Translations under genes and position numbers: made by a program
Notes under the pieces: generated by a model
What the model was told of the DNA's origin: nothing
Databases searched by the model: none
The model's input: only the letters and a program-made list of their open reading frames with translations
Shown here: positions 25,731 through 33,442 of the stretch, in pieces
Layout of the letters: the number at the start of each line of letters is the position of its first letter
How positions within the stretch are numbered: the stretch's first letter is position 1
Source of the DNA: Flammeovirgaceae bacterium UBA1842
GTDB lineage: Bacteria > Bacteroidota > Bacteroidia > Cytophagales > Cyclobacteriaceae
Reading direction: 5' to 3'
Length of the DNA stretch: 64,000 bases
Assembly: GCA_002338655.1 (NCBI GenBank)
Contig: DDIU01000034.1
Coordinates: 59,034-123,033, forward strand

Positions 25731-26084
25731 TTAAGACACCTCCCACTCCAGGCTGTACTTGGCATCTTCTGCGCCTTTCGCCCTTTTTAAGTCCGTTTTA
25801 AAAGGCCCTCCACGTTCATTGACAAGCATGGTAAAGGTACCGAGTTTGTCATTTGGGGTAAGAAAGTCATAATCCCATAATTCAATATCGATTGTCGTGT
25901 CTTTATCGATACCTTCTATTTGGTGGGCAATTTTATATTCTCCTTCCTTTACTTTTACAAATTTAGAGTCGGTAGGCCATACCTTGTTTTTTTTAAATTT
26001 CAAAAAAACTTCATCTCCGTCACCTTCATCCTGACGGTAACAATGCAGGCTCAACAGCCTAAAATGATACTTGATTTCTGACAT
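25731..26084 (-). CDS. Small beta-rich protein of unknown function (117 aa, C2-like)
   Basis: 117 residues, no signal peptide, predicted almost all beta. The stretch IDIELWDYDFLTPNDKLGTFTM resembles a C2-domain strand-loop-strand (WDxDxxxxDDxLG in classical C2 domains), with acidic residues where calcium ligands sit. The N-terminal LLSLHCYRQDEGDGDEVFLKF also fits a C2-like or pore-forming-accessory fold. The similarity is weak and read by eye. It converges with the 73-aa gene; the SRP RNA lies upstream on the other strand. Confidence 0.65.
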   Translation of the reverse strand: MSEIKYHFRLLSLHCYRQDEGDGDEVFLKFKKNKVWPTDSKFVKVKEGEYKIAHQIEGIDKDTTIDIELWDYDFLTPNDKLGTFTMLVNERGGPFKTDLKRAKGAEDAKYSLEWEVS

Positions 26085-26162
26085 AGTAATGAATTTAAAT
26101 GGTCAATTTATAAAAGTTAAATCAAAGAGCGAGATAAATTTTAACAATTGATTAATTCGGCT

Positions 26163-26170
26163 TAGCTTTG
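26163..26170 (+). promoter_or_regulatory. SRP RNA promoter -7 element
   Basis: TAGCTTTG fits TAnnTTTG exactly and ends 4 bases before the first paired base of the SRP RNA, the expected distance to a transcription start. Confidence 0.7.
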
Positions 26171-26174
26171 TATT

Positions 26175-26266
26175 GGCAAATCAGTACGACCAGCTCCTGC
26201 TGAACTCCCCCAGGACCGGAAGGTAGCAAGGGTAGGTGGTTGTAGCGGTGCGATACTTGATTTGCC
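26175..26266 (+). ncRNA. ffs: Small (4.5S-type) signal recognition particle RNA
   Basis: About 92 bases. The ends GGCAAATCA and TGATTTGCC pair to close a long hairpin. The apex carries the conserved Ffh-binding core CAGGACCGGAAGGTAGCAAGG, with a GGAA tetraloop and the asymmetric internal loop bases. A run of eight T residues at 26267 acts as terminator. It guides membrane proteins to the translocon with Ffh. No Alu domain is present, as is usual for Gram-negative SRP RNA. Confidence 0.93.
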
Positions 26267-26274
26267 TTTTTTTT
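26267..26274 (+). terminator. T-run ending the SRP RNA
   Basis: Eight T residues directly follow the closing stem of the SRP RNA, so the RNA hairpin itself serves as the terminator stem. Confidence 0.75.
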
Positions 26275-26326
26275 CTGATTTTACTCAAGTTATCCAAATT
26301 TCTCAGATTACTAATAAATAGAAAAT

Positions 26327-27052
26327 CTAAGTATTCTTTTCTCTCTCATCCTCTTCAATTATTCTTGCCTTGGTCAATGCGGTTGCTACTAATCCTGCTG
26401 GAACCGTAACAACACCAATTCCAATTATTAATACAAAGAATGTAAAAATTTTTCCACCAATTGTAATTGGGTAGGTATCTCCATATCCCACTGTTGTAAG
26501 GGTTACAATTGCCCACCAGAGACTGTGAAATATTGAACTAAACAACTTAGGTTGAGCATCATTCTCAAAGAAGTAAATTCCGGAAGCAGAGAGAAAAATT
26601 AAAATTAATGTAATAATGAAAAATAAAACCATTTCTTCCTTTACCAGCTGTGCGGCTATATGAAATCTTCTTAAAGCCCGATTGTATCTTATTAATTTTA
26701 ATGTTCTGAAAATCCTGAAAATCCTGAATGCACGTAAAGCCCTTAAATCTATTGCGGCTCTTAAATAAAAAGGAAGTATTGCTAATAAATCTATTATTCC
26801 ATAAAAACTAAATATATATTTAAGCGGGTTCGTTGACACATATACTCTTAAAATATATTCGATTGAAAATACTATCACACAAAATATCTCTATCCATAGC
26901 AAAATCTGCTTAGTCTGAATACTGTTACCAGGAAGTGTCTCAATTGAAAATGAAACTAGTGCTATCAATATAAGCACCTGAATACAGTAATCGAATAACC
27001 TACCGGATTTGGTAGTATTATCTTCAATTAGTTCTTTTAGTTTTTCCCTCAT
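26327..27052 (-). CDS. Voltage-gated potassium channel (Kv-like ion transporter)
   Basis: 241 residues, with six predicted membrane segments. S4 is unusually clear: arginines every third residue in RALRAFRIFRIFRTLKLIR. The pore helix is followed by the K+ selectivity filter TTVGYGD, then S6. There is almost no cytoplasmic C-terminal domain (only ~15 charged residues), so it is a minimal Kv channel. It stands alone, with the SRP RNA and 560 bases of repeat-rich DNA as neighbours. Physiological role unknown. Confidence 0.92.
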   Translation of the reverse strand: MREKLKELIEDNTTKSGRLFDYCIQVLILIALVSFSIETLPGNSIQTKQILLWIEIFCVIVFSIEYILRVYVSTNPLKYIFSFYGIIDLLAILPFYLRAAIDLRALRAFRIFRIFRTLKLIRYNRALRRFHIAAQLVKEEMVLFFIITLILIFLSASGIYFFENDAQPKLFSSIFHSLWWAIVTLTTVGYGDTYPITIGGKIFTFFVLIIGIGVVTVPAGLVATALTKARIIEEDEREKNT

Positions 27053-27199
27053 TATTTGTCAGTCTTTATTAACAAAAATAAAATTATATTATTCATTATC
27101 TAATAAATAATATCAAGGATGAAATATGAGTAACTTGATTTACCATAGTAATAATAAGCTTACTTATCATTACTCATCTCATCAATTTTACGGTTACCT

Positions 27200-27301
27200 C
27201 GTAAATACAATGAAGAGATCTTTACCTTAACAATCCAGAGTTATCCGCATAATGGTAAAGATCCCTGCCTTCCGGACTGGCAGGCCCACGGCATGACTTT
27301 C
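27200..27301. repeat. Palindromic intergenic element, copy 1
   Basis: Contains GATCTTTACC and, inverted, GGTAAAGATC, plus an inner palindrome CTGCC...GGCAGG, and ends with ACGGCATGACTTTCT. It aligns with the element at 27381-27482 over its full length with scattered substitutions. Confidence 0.75.
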
Positions 27302-27380
27302 TATGTGGAATAAGGGCACTCGATTTACAACATAATGGAAATCGCACTTACTGTAAAATCTTCACGAATTTTGTAGTCAT

Positions 27381-27482
27381 CCCGTAATGCAATGGAGGGA
27401 TCTTTACGCAATCATTCAGAGAAATCAGCATAATGGTAAAGAAGCCTGCCTTACGGACAGGCAAGCCTACAGCATGACTTTC
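27381..27482. repeat. Palindromic intergenic element, copy 2
   Basis: Same direction as copy 1, 181 bases downstream, sharing GGATCTTTAC, GCATAATGGTAAAGA, GCCTGCC...GGCAGG-like and GCATGACTTTCT. Opposed GTCATCCCGT / ACAGCATGAC ends give it a MITE- or REP-like shape with no coding capacity. Confidence 0.75.
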
Positions 27483-27613
27483 TGATCATAGGAAAAATTC
27501 CACAACTCAATGCATTTCCACAAAGTTATCAGCTTTAGGCCGCCTGTTTTAGGAAGCTATCTATTTGATATTTATCTTAGCACTTCCATTAACAACCTCT
27601 ACAGAATAATACT

Positions 27614-28270
27614 ATGAAATTTTTTATTGATACAGCAAATCTTAGCGAAATTCAAGAAGCTTATGACCTAGGCGTATTGGATGGTGTAACCACCAATCCT
27701 TCTCTAATGGCCAAAGAAGGCATCACTGGTAAAGCCAAAATCCTTGCCCATTACAAGGCCATCTGCGACATTGTGGATGATAATGTAAGTGCAGAAGTAA
27801 TAGCCACGGACTTTGCCGGAATGGTAAAGGAAGGTGTAGAATTGGCTAAAATTGATGATAAGATAGTGGTAAAAGTGCCGATGATCAAAGATGGTGTAAA
27901 GGCTATCAAATACTTCAGCGATAAAGGTATCAGAACGAATTGTACGTTGATCTTCTCAGCAGGGCAAGCGCTTTTGGCTGCCAAGGCAGGAGCTAGTTAT
28001 GTATCACCATTTATTGGCCGATTAGACGATATTGCTCACGATGGGCTTTCATTAATTGAGCAAATCGTCCAGATCTTCGATAATTACGGTTATGAAACAG
28101 AAATATTGGCCGCTAGTGTAAGACATACCATGCACCTTGTACAGTGCGCTGAAATTGGTGCCGATGTTGCTACCTGTCCATTAAAAGTAATCACCAGCCT
28201 AATCAACCACCCATTAACTGACAGTGGCTTGGCTCAGTTTTTGGCTGATCATAAAAAAGGAAATAAATAA
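27614..28270 (+). CDS. fsa: Fructose-6-phosphate aldolase / transaldolase-like protein
   Basis: 218 residues, the short class (Fsa/TalC). It starts MKFFIDTANLSEI and has GVTTNPSLMAKEG. The Schiff-base lysine is Lys87 in IVVKVPM, followed by NCTLIFSAGQALLAAKAGA and YVSPFIGRLDD. Short family members act either as transaldolase in the pentose phosphate pathway or as fructose-6-phosphate aldolase, and sequence reading alone does not settle which. It is followed after 2 bases by the ABC ATPase gene, so they are probably co-transcribed. Confidence 0.92.
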   Translation: MKFFIDTANLSEIQEAYDLGVLDGVTTNPSLMAKEGITGKAKILAHYKAICDIVDDNVSAEVIATDFAGMVKEGVELAKIDDKIVVKVPMIKDGVKAIKYFSDKGIRTNCTLIFSAGQALLAAKAGASYVSPFIGRLDDIAHDGLSLIEQIVQIFDNYGYETEILAASVRHTMHLVQCAEIGADVATCPLKVITSLINHPLTDSGLAQFLADHKKGNK

Positions 28271-28272
28271 TC

Positions 28273-28983
28273 ATGTCTTTCTCCACTGATCCTGTAGTTA
28301 GGGTAAAGGATGCTTGTATTTTTCAGGATAACAACACCGTACTTGGTGATGTTAATTTTGAAATGGAGAAAGGTGAATTCGTATTCCTCATTGGTCGAAC
28401 CGGTGGTGGAAAATCTTCCTTATTAAAAACATTGTATGCTGACCTGCCACTTCGTTTAGGACAAATTGATGTGGCAGGCTTCAATATTGCCAATCTGAAA
28501 CCCTCTGAAATACCTTTGCTTAGGAGAAAGATCGGAATCATATTTCAGGATTTCCAACTATTCCCAGACCGTACCGTAACGGACAACCTTACTTTTGTGA
28601 TGAGGGCCACGGGCTGGAAAGACAGTGCCAAAATCAAAGCCCGCCAAGCTGAAGTACTTATGCAAGTAGGTCTAGGCTCTGTAGGGTCCAAAATGCCGCA
28701 CCAACTATCTGGGGGTGAGCAGCAAAGGGTGGTTATAGCCCGGGCGTTAATTAATGAACCCGTGATGTTAATTGCCGATGAGCCTACGGGAAATCTTGAC
28801 CCCGAAGTTTCGTTAGGTATTTTTAGATTGTTTCAGGATATCAACAAAAAAGGGACTGCCATAATGATGGCCACACATGATCACGAGTTGGTGAAAAGCA
28901 CACCTGGCCGGGTATTGAAATGTCAAAAGGGCAAACTACTCGATTCGAAAGTTGAAAAATTTGAGATCAATACTGCTTTTTAG
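28273..28983 (+). CDS. ftsE: FtsE-like ABC transporter ATP-binding protein
   Basis: 236 residues. Walker A GRTGGGKSS, Q-loop FQDFQLF, signature LSGGEQQRV, Walker B VMLIADEPTGNLDPE and H-loop MATHDHELV are all intact. The LFPDRTVTDNL segment and the EPTGNLDPE wording match the FtsE/LolD group. In the usual pairing FtsE works with the membrane protein FtsX in cell division; no ftsX lies next to it here, so the symbol is a best guess. Its stop overlaps the end of the convergent anti-sigma-like gene by four bases. Confidence 0.85.
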   Translation: MSFSTDPVVRVKDACIFQDNNTVLGDVNFEMEKGEFVFLIGRTGGGKSSLLKTLYADLPLRLGQIDVAGFNIANLKPSEIPLLRRKIGIIFQDFQLFPDRTVTDNLTFVMRATGWKDSAKIKARQAEVLMQVGLGSVGSKMPHQLSGGEQQRVVIARALINEPVMLIADEPTGNLDPEVSLGIFRLFQDINKKGTAIMMATHDHELVKSTPGRVLKCQKGKLLDSKVEKFEINTAF

Positions 28984-29519
28984 ACATTAGCATCGTCAAT
29001 AGCCACTTCCTTGTCCTTTTCACTCTTTTCTCCTGCGTGATCGAGTTCGTCAATTTTCTCATTGAGTACATCAATCCGTACCAATAAATTTAGGATAAGG
29101 GCATCTACCACTTTTTTGCTTGGATTAGCTTTTAACTCCTCTTTGAGTACTTCATACATGGCATCGAGCTTCTGTAAATCCTGCTCAAAAGCAACATCTA
29201 AATTTTCATCAGGATTTTTATAGGTGTAAATCAGGTCCTTTCGTTGAGAGATCATCTGAAAGTAAAATGATTCTACATCCTTAAAGTCTGTTGCCACTTT
29301 TTCCTTTTGTGCCATCAACTCCATCTTATCTGTCCGTTGATTAAAAAACAAGCCCAAAGACGTGCAAAAAAACACAACTGCGGCAACCTTCCATAACCAT
29401 TGAAAACTGGTCGATCCCTTCAGGTTTTTATCAATTCTAGCCCATAGTTTTTCAGATGGCTCTTTGTCATCAAATGCCGCTCTATTATCTTTTATAAATT
29501 GATCTATCTTGTCATTCAT
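28980..29519 (-). CDS. Putative anti-sigma factor (single-pass membrane protein)
   Basis: 179 residues with no clear family match. Residues 1-35 are charged and cytoplasmic-like (FIKDNRAAFDDKEPSEKLWARIDKNL), one membrane helix follows at about 39-60 (FQWLWKVAAVVFFCTSLGLFF), then a long, probably helical outer domain rich in Glu and Lys. It overlaps the preceding ECF sigma gene by ATGA, the standard coupling for a sigma/anti-sigma pair. The role is inferred from position, size and topology; a classical zinc anti-sigma motif (HxxxCxxC) is absent. Confidence 0.7.
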   Translation of the reverse strand: MNDKIDQFIKDNRAAFDDKEPSEKLWARIDKNLKGSTSFQWLWKVAAVVFFCTSLGLFFNQRTDKMELMAQKEKVATDFKDVESFYFQMISQRKDLIYTYKNPDENLDVAFEQDLQKLDAMYEVLKEELKANPSKKVVDALILNLLVRIDVLNEKIDELDHAGEKSEKDKEVAIDDANV

Positions 29520-30070
29520 TTAGATACCTCCTTTCCCAATATCTCTCTTAACTTCTTTTTAGACCTATTAAATTGTGATTTCGAAGTTGACTCGGTTATG
29601 CCAAGTATGGTCGCAATCTCACCATGATCATAACCCTCTAATAAATATAGCGAAAAAACTACCCGATAGCCATCAGGTAATAGATCAATGGCCCTTTTCA
29701 CCCGATCAACGGAGATTAAGTCGATAATATTGCTCTCCACCGACCATGAATCCACCACATCGGGCAAATCTTCACCAATAATTATATCAGGTTGGCGTTT
29801 TTTAAGCAAGTTGAGTGATTTATTGATCACTATCCGCTTTAACCAGGCACCAAAAGTTGAAGTGCCCTCATACCGCGGTAAGTTTTTAAACGCACTTACA
29901 AAGGCTTCTTGCAAAACATCTTCTGCGTCCTCGCTGTTTTTTAACACCCGATAGCTTGTGTTGTACATCGATTTACAATAAAGTTTGTACAACTCATATT
30001 GTGCCAATCGATCGCCAGCAAGACACCTGTCGATAATATCCTGATGTATGTTAAGTGGCCTTTGTTCCAA
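29516..30070 (-). CDS. ECF-type RNA polymerase sigma factor
   Basis: About 184 residues from the TTG at 30070. Region 2 has LYKLYCKSMYNTSYRVLKNSEDAEDVLQEAF and FGAWLKRIVINKSLNLLKKR; region 4 has LPDGYRVVFSLYLLEGYDHGEIATILGITESTSKSQ with the -35-binding helix-turn-helix. The longest open frame begins with a TTG at 30097 inside a well-formed promoter -7 element, so that start cannot be used from this promoter; translation from 30070 fits. The gene is coupled to the membrane protein downstream, which probably holds the sigma factor inactive. Confidence 0.9.
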   Translation of the reverse strand: MEQRPLNIHQDIIDRCLAGDRLAQYELYKLYCKSMYNTSYRVLKNSEDAEDVLQEAFVSAFKNLPRYEGTSTFGAWLKRIVINKSLNLLKKRQPDIIIGEDLPDVVDSWSVESNIIDLISVDRVKRAIDLLPDGYRVVFSLYLLEGYDHGEIATILGITESTSKSQFNRSKKKLREILGKEVSK

Positions 30071-30094
30071 GTTGTTACAACCTCTGATGAATGA

Positions 30095-30122
30095 CAAATA
30101 TAATTGATCAGGGTTGCACCAA
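30095..30122 (-). promoter_or_regulatory. Promoter of the ECF sigma operon
   Basis: TTG (30122-30120) and TATATTTG (30102-30095) on the minus strand are separated by 17 bases, fitting the Bacteroidota -33/-7 pattern well. The predicted transcription start is near 30089, downstream of the longest possible start codon at 30097. Confidence 0.7.
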
Positions 30123-30129
30123 TAGTAAT

Positions 30130-30852
30130 TTATTTGTTCAATTCAGCCAGACTGTCTTTGGCCATAGTGAAATCAGGCGCTAATTTAAGTGCTTGTTGGA
30201 AAAAGGTCTTAGCCTCTTCTTTCTTACCCTGATCTTTGGCGATCAATCCCTTCAGGTTCAGTAATGCCACCTTTATGGGATATTCCTTTTGTTGGCCACC
30301 CGCTACATCAAAGGTAGCAGTAAGTGTTTCAGCCTCTTTCTTACCAAGTAAGATATCTGCATTTGTTTTTGCCTCAGCGTAGTTTTTTACTTCATATTGA
30401 AGAAAGGCCACCTTATACAATGTTTCATAGTCATCAGATTTCAAATACAATGATTCATATGTCTCCAATGCTTTATCAAGTGCTCCAATATTCTCATAGG
30501 AAACTGCAGCAATCTCAATAGCCGCCAAGTTATTCGGGTTGAGGGTGATAACATCCTGGGCAGTAAGTGCTGCAGATGCATATTGCTTTGACTGAAAATA
30601 TAAAACTGAAAGTGAATAGAGAATGGAATCGTTTTGTGGGTTCTCTACCAATATGTTATAAAGTGCATGCTTGGCTATCGAATAATCATTATATCTAATA
30701 CCTGCCTGATAAGTACGGAAATAATGCATCGTCAATACTTGCCCTGCTGTGGGTAGTGGCTGTTCTTGCTTCGTTGCGCTAGCAGTTGTTTGGTCTTGTC
30801 CAAATGCATAATTTGAAGTAATCAATAGAAATGCAATAATCCAGTATCTCAT
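30130..30852 (-). CDS. Secreted/periplasmic TPR-repeat protein
   Basis: 240 residues. A signal peptide (~1-18, ending YAFG) is followed by TPR-like helical repeats: LYSLSVLYFQSKQYASAALTAQDVI, AIEIAAVSYENIGALDKALETYESL, LYKVAFLQYEVKNYAEAKTNAD and a final KEEAKTFFQQALKLAPDFTMAK. It probably acts as a periplasmic scaffold. It lies just upstream of the sigma operon on the same strand and is followed by that operon's promoter. Partner unknown. Confidence 0.82.
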   Translation of the reverse strand: MRYWIIAFLLITSNYAFGQDQTTASATKQEQPLPTAGQVLTMHYFRTYQAGIRYNDYSIAKHALYNILVENPQNDSILYSLSVLYFQSKQYASAALTAQDVITLNPNNLAAIEIAAVSYENIGALDKALETYESLYLKSDDYETLYKVAFLQYEVKNYAEAKTNADILLGKKEAETLTATFDVAGGQQKEYPIKVALLNLKGLIAKDQGKKEEAKTFFQQALKLAPDFTMAKDSLAELNK

Positions 30853-30930
30853 TTTATATAGTTTTGTTTTTAGACGGCAAAGCTAATTATTTCGGGTAAA
30901 TAATCTAATTTTTGCTATTTACTGTATTAG

Positions 30931-32346
30931 TTAGGCTAAATTTTTCAATCCCTTATTTGCTGCAATTTGGTGCATATATTCTAACGCTTGAGTACGGTCA
31001 TTACTAATTTTCCCCTCTAAAATAGCCTCTTTTATCTCTTCTTTAATTTCACCAATGATCCGTCCGGGCTTTAGTTTGAAAATCTCCATAATTTCCTCCC
31101 CACTTACTGGCGGCTGGAAGTTGCGCATTTGATCCTTCTCTTCCACCTCGCGCATTTTTTGCTCTACTTTTTTAAAATTAGCCAGATAGCGTTTTACTTT
31201 ATCATCATTTTTTGAGGTTACATCAGCCCGGCATAACTTCATCAAATCTTCCACATCATCACCTGCTTCAAAAAGCAATCTTCTTATAGCTGTATCAGTA
31301 ATATTATCCTTAACCAGAGCGATTGGCCGTAGGTGCAAACGAACTAACTTCTTGACATAGTTCATTTTCTCATTGAGAGGGAGCTTCATTTTCCTGAAAA
31401 TATGGGGTACCATTCGAGCTCCCTTATCCTCATGCCCATGAAAGGTCCACCCTACCTTGGCATCAAATCGTTTGGTGGCAGGCTTCGCAATATCATGAAG
31501 AATGGCCGCCCATCTTAACCAAAGATCGTCTGAGTATTTTGAAACATTGTCCAGCACCTGCAGGGTGTGGTAAAAATTATCCTTGTGCGATTTCCCATCA
31601 ATGGTTTCTACCCCTAGCAAGTCGATCATTTCAGGAAAAATTAACTTTAGCAAACCTGCATGATACAGGAGTTTGAATCCATAAGAAGGTGTTTTTGACA
31701 GTATAATTTTATTTAACTCGTCTGCTATGCGCTCCTTCGATACAATTTCAATCCTATCTGCATTTCTTATTATTCCTTCAAAGGTATTTGCTTCAATATC
31801 AAAATTGAGTTGTGAGGCAAACCTAACTGCACGCATCATGCGCAAAGGGTCATCCGAAAAAGTGATATCAGGATCAAGTGGGGTTCTTATTGTCTTTCTC
31901 TTAAGGTCTTTTGCTCCTTCAAAAGGATCCACCAGCTCACCATAATTGCTTTCATTAAGGCTAATCGCCATCGCATTGATGGTGAAGTCCCTCCTATTTT
32001 GATCATCAGATAATGTACCATCCTCCACTATCGGCTTCCGTGATCCACGATTGTAAGATTCCTTTCTAGCCCCAACAAACTCCAGGTCAAAACCCTGACT
32101 TTTAATCATAGCGGTACCAAAGTTCTTAAAAACAGATACTTTTGCCCCTTTTATGCTCTTGGCTACCTTTTCGGCCATTAGAATGCCACTTCCGATGGTA
32201 ACAAAATCAATATCCTTGCTTGGGCGTTTTAAGATTAAGTCCCTTACAAAACCCCCTACAACATAACTATCAACTCCATCATTTTTACTAACCTCTGCTA
32301 CTTTGTTGAAAATCGGGTTTTTATCGAGCTCTTCTTTAAAATTCAT
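30931..32346 (-). CDS. cca: CCA tRNA nucleotidyltransferase with HD domain
   Basis: About 471 residues from the ATG at 32346 (a GTG at 32364 would add six). The class II nucleotidyltransferase head has VVGGFVRDLILKRPSKDIDFV with the metal-binding DxD; next comes the RRDFTINAMA motif and the DPLRMMRAVRFASQL nucleotide-recognition motif. An HD domain follows with WAAILHDIAKP at about residue 265. It adds or repairs the 3' CCA of tRNAs; the HD part may give phosphohydrolase activity. It is monocistronic, as far as can be seen. Confidence 0.95.
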   Translation of the reverse strand: MNFKEELDKNPIFNKVAEVSKNDGVDSYVVGGFVRDLILKRPSKDIDFVTIGSGILMAEKVAKSIKGAKVSVFKNFGTAMIKSQGFDLEFVGARKESYNRGSRKPIVEDGTLSDDQNRRDFTINAMAISLNESNYGELVDPFEGAKDLKRKTIRTPLDPDITFSDDPLRMMRAVRFASQLNFDIEANTFEGIIRNADRIEIVSKERIADELNKIILSKTPSYGFKLLYHAGLLKLIFPEMIDLLGVETIDGKSHKDNFYHTLQVLDNVSKYSDDLWLRWAAILHDIAKPATKRFDAKVGWTFHGHEDKGARMVPHIFRKMKLPLNEKMNYVKKLVRLHLRPIALVKDNITDTAIRRLLFEAGDDVEDLMKLCRADVTSKNDDKVKRYLANFKKVEQKMREVEEKDQMRNFQPPVSGEEIMEIFKLKPGRIIGEIKEEIKEAILEGKISNDRTQALEYMHQIAANKGLKNLA

Positions 32347-32424
32347 ACTTGCCGTTTGGTACACAAGGCATTCTTAATTGCCTTTGGGGCAAAGTTAGCA
32401 TTATTCAAGTTTATGGTGAAGTAG

Positions 32425-33441
32425 TTACTTATTAAAGGTAGGGCAAGGGATAAATTTATCCTTCTTTTTCATTTTCGATTTGAACGCTATGTCCAATCTA
32501 TACAGTAACGAAACCTCATGTGCACCGCCAGAAATGGCCCCAAGCTCAGAAACGGTGAAATCGTAGCTATATCCTATTTCCATTTGTTCAAACTGCATCC
32601 CCAATATAATTACGACAGCATCATGACTCACTTTGTCGTTTACATTTTGCTCAATGGGAATACCCCTGTACCAAAGGCCTATCATTATGGGTTCATAAAG
32701 AAAATGTAACCCGACATCCAATTGATCAAATTCCCCTTGGTTTTTGTAAATAAATGAAGGGGCTATGCTGGAAGTCCGGTCACGTTTAAATGCCCCATGA
32801 TAAAGAGGTATCCTTACTCCTGCATGAATGGAGGTTTTCATAGGAATAACACTTTCCTCTTCCAGTAGGGATCGGTTTGGCTCATTGATATGCGCGGCAG
32901 AAAAGCCTGCCCAAAAGGTTTTGTTGTAAATTAATATTCCCGCACCAAAATCAAAGTAGTTGGCACTGCCCATACTGCCCAGGCTCAGGTCACTCGTGGG
33001 TACTTGCCCATCACTTTGAAAATCAAGCTGATCACCAAAAACCAATTTATTAAAATCGATATTCCGATTGCCATATCCGAAAGAAAGTCCGGGGGTTATT
33101 ACCCATTTGTTCCCCAGTTGTACTTTATAAGAATAAAGGAAATTGATGGTAGTAGAAGTCAAATTGGCCGACCCTGCTTTGTCCACTGTTGCCATTAATC
33201 CTATTCCACTTTTTAAATGAGCTAAATTATAGTCGTAAGAAAAGGCAAAGCTCACAAACCCATTGGCCAGATTGGGCCATTGATTTCTATAATTGGCAAT
33301 AAAACGATGATCTGAGCCCGTACCTGTAAAGGCAGGGTTCAAATAAAGCGGAGCAGCATAATATTGCGAAAATTGCGGATCTTGCCCAAAAGAGATTAGA
33401 CATTGAATGATTAACGATATGGAGATAATAATATGCTTCAT
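32425..33441 (-). CDS. PorP/SprF-family T9SS outer-membrane protein
   Basis: 338 residues. Signal peptide ~1-19, then the family hallmark QDPQFSQYYAAPLYLNPAFTG and a run of beta strands to the C-terminus. It starts one base after the 1268-aa type B cargo gene, so the two are coupled. It resembles the PorP protein at 37397-38455 far more than the one at 13284. Expected to be an outer-membrane protein that receives or anchors its cargo. The C-terminus extends past the last strand as a short basic tail (KSKMKKKDKFIPCPTFNK), a form shared with the 37397-38455 paralogue. Confidence 0.92.
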   Translation of the reverse strand: MKHIIISISLIIQCLISFGQDPQFSQYYAAPLYLNPAFTGTGSDHRFIANYRNQWPNLANGFVSFAFSYDYNLAHLKSGIGLMATVDKAGSANLTSTTINFLYSYKVQLGNKWVITPGLSFGYGNRNIDFNKLVFGDQLDFQSDGQVPTSDLSLGSMGSANYFDFGAGILIYNKTFWAGFSAAHINEPNRSLLEEESVIPMKTSIHAGVRIPLYHGAFKRDRTSSIAPSFIYKNQGEFDQLDVGLHFLYEPIMIGLWYRGIPIEQNVNDKVSHDAVVIILGMQFEQMEIGYSYDFTVSELGAISGGAHEVSLLYRLDIAFKSKMKKKDKFIPCPTFNK

Positions 33442-33442
33442 C

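Larger units (their letters stand above)
27053..27613. other. Repeat-rich intergenic region
   Basis: 561 bases with no credible gene. It contains two related ~102-bp palindromic elements (27200-27301 and 27381-27482) and short AT-rich flanks. Confidence 0.6.
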
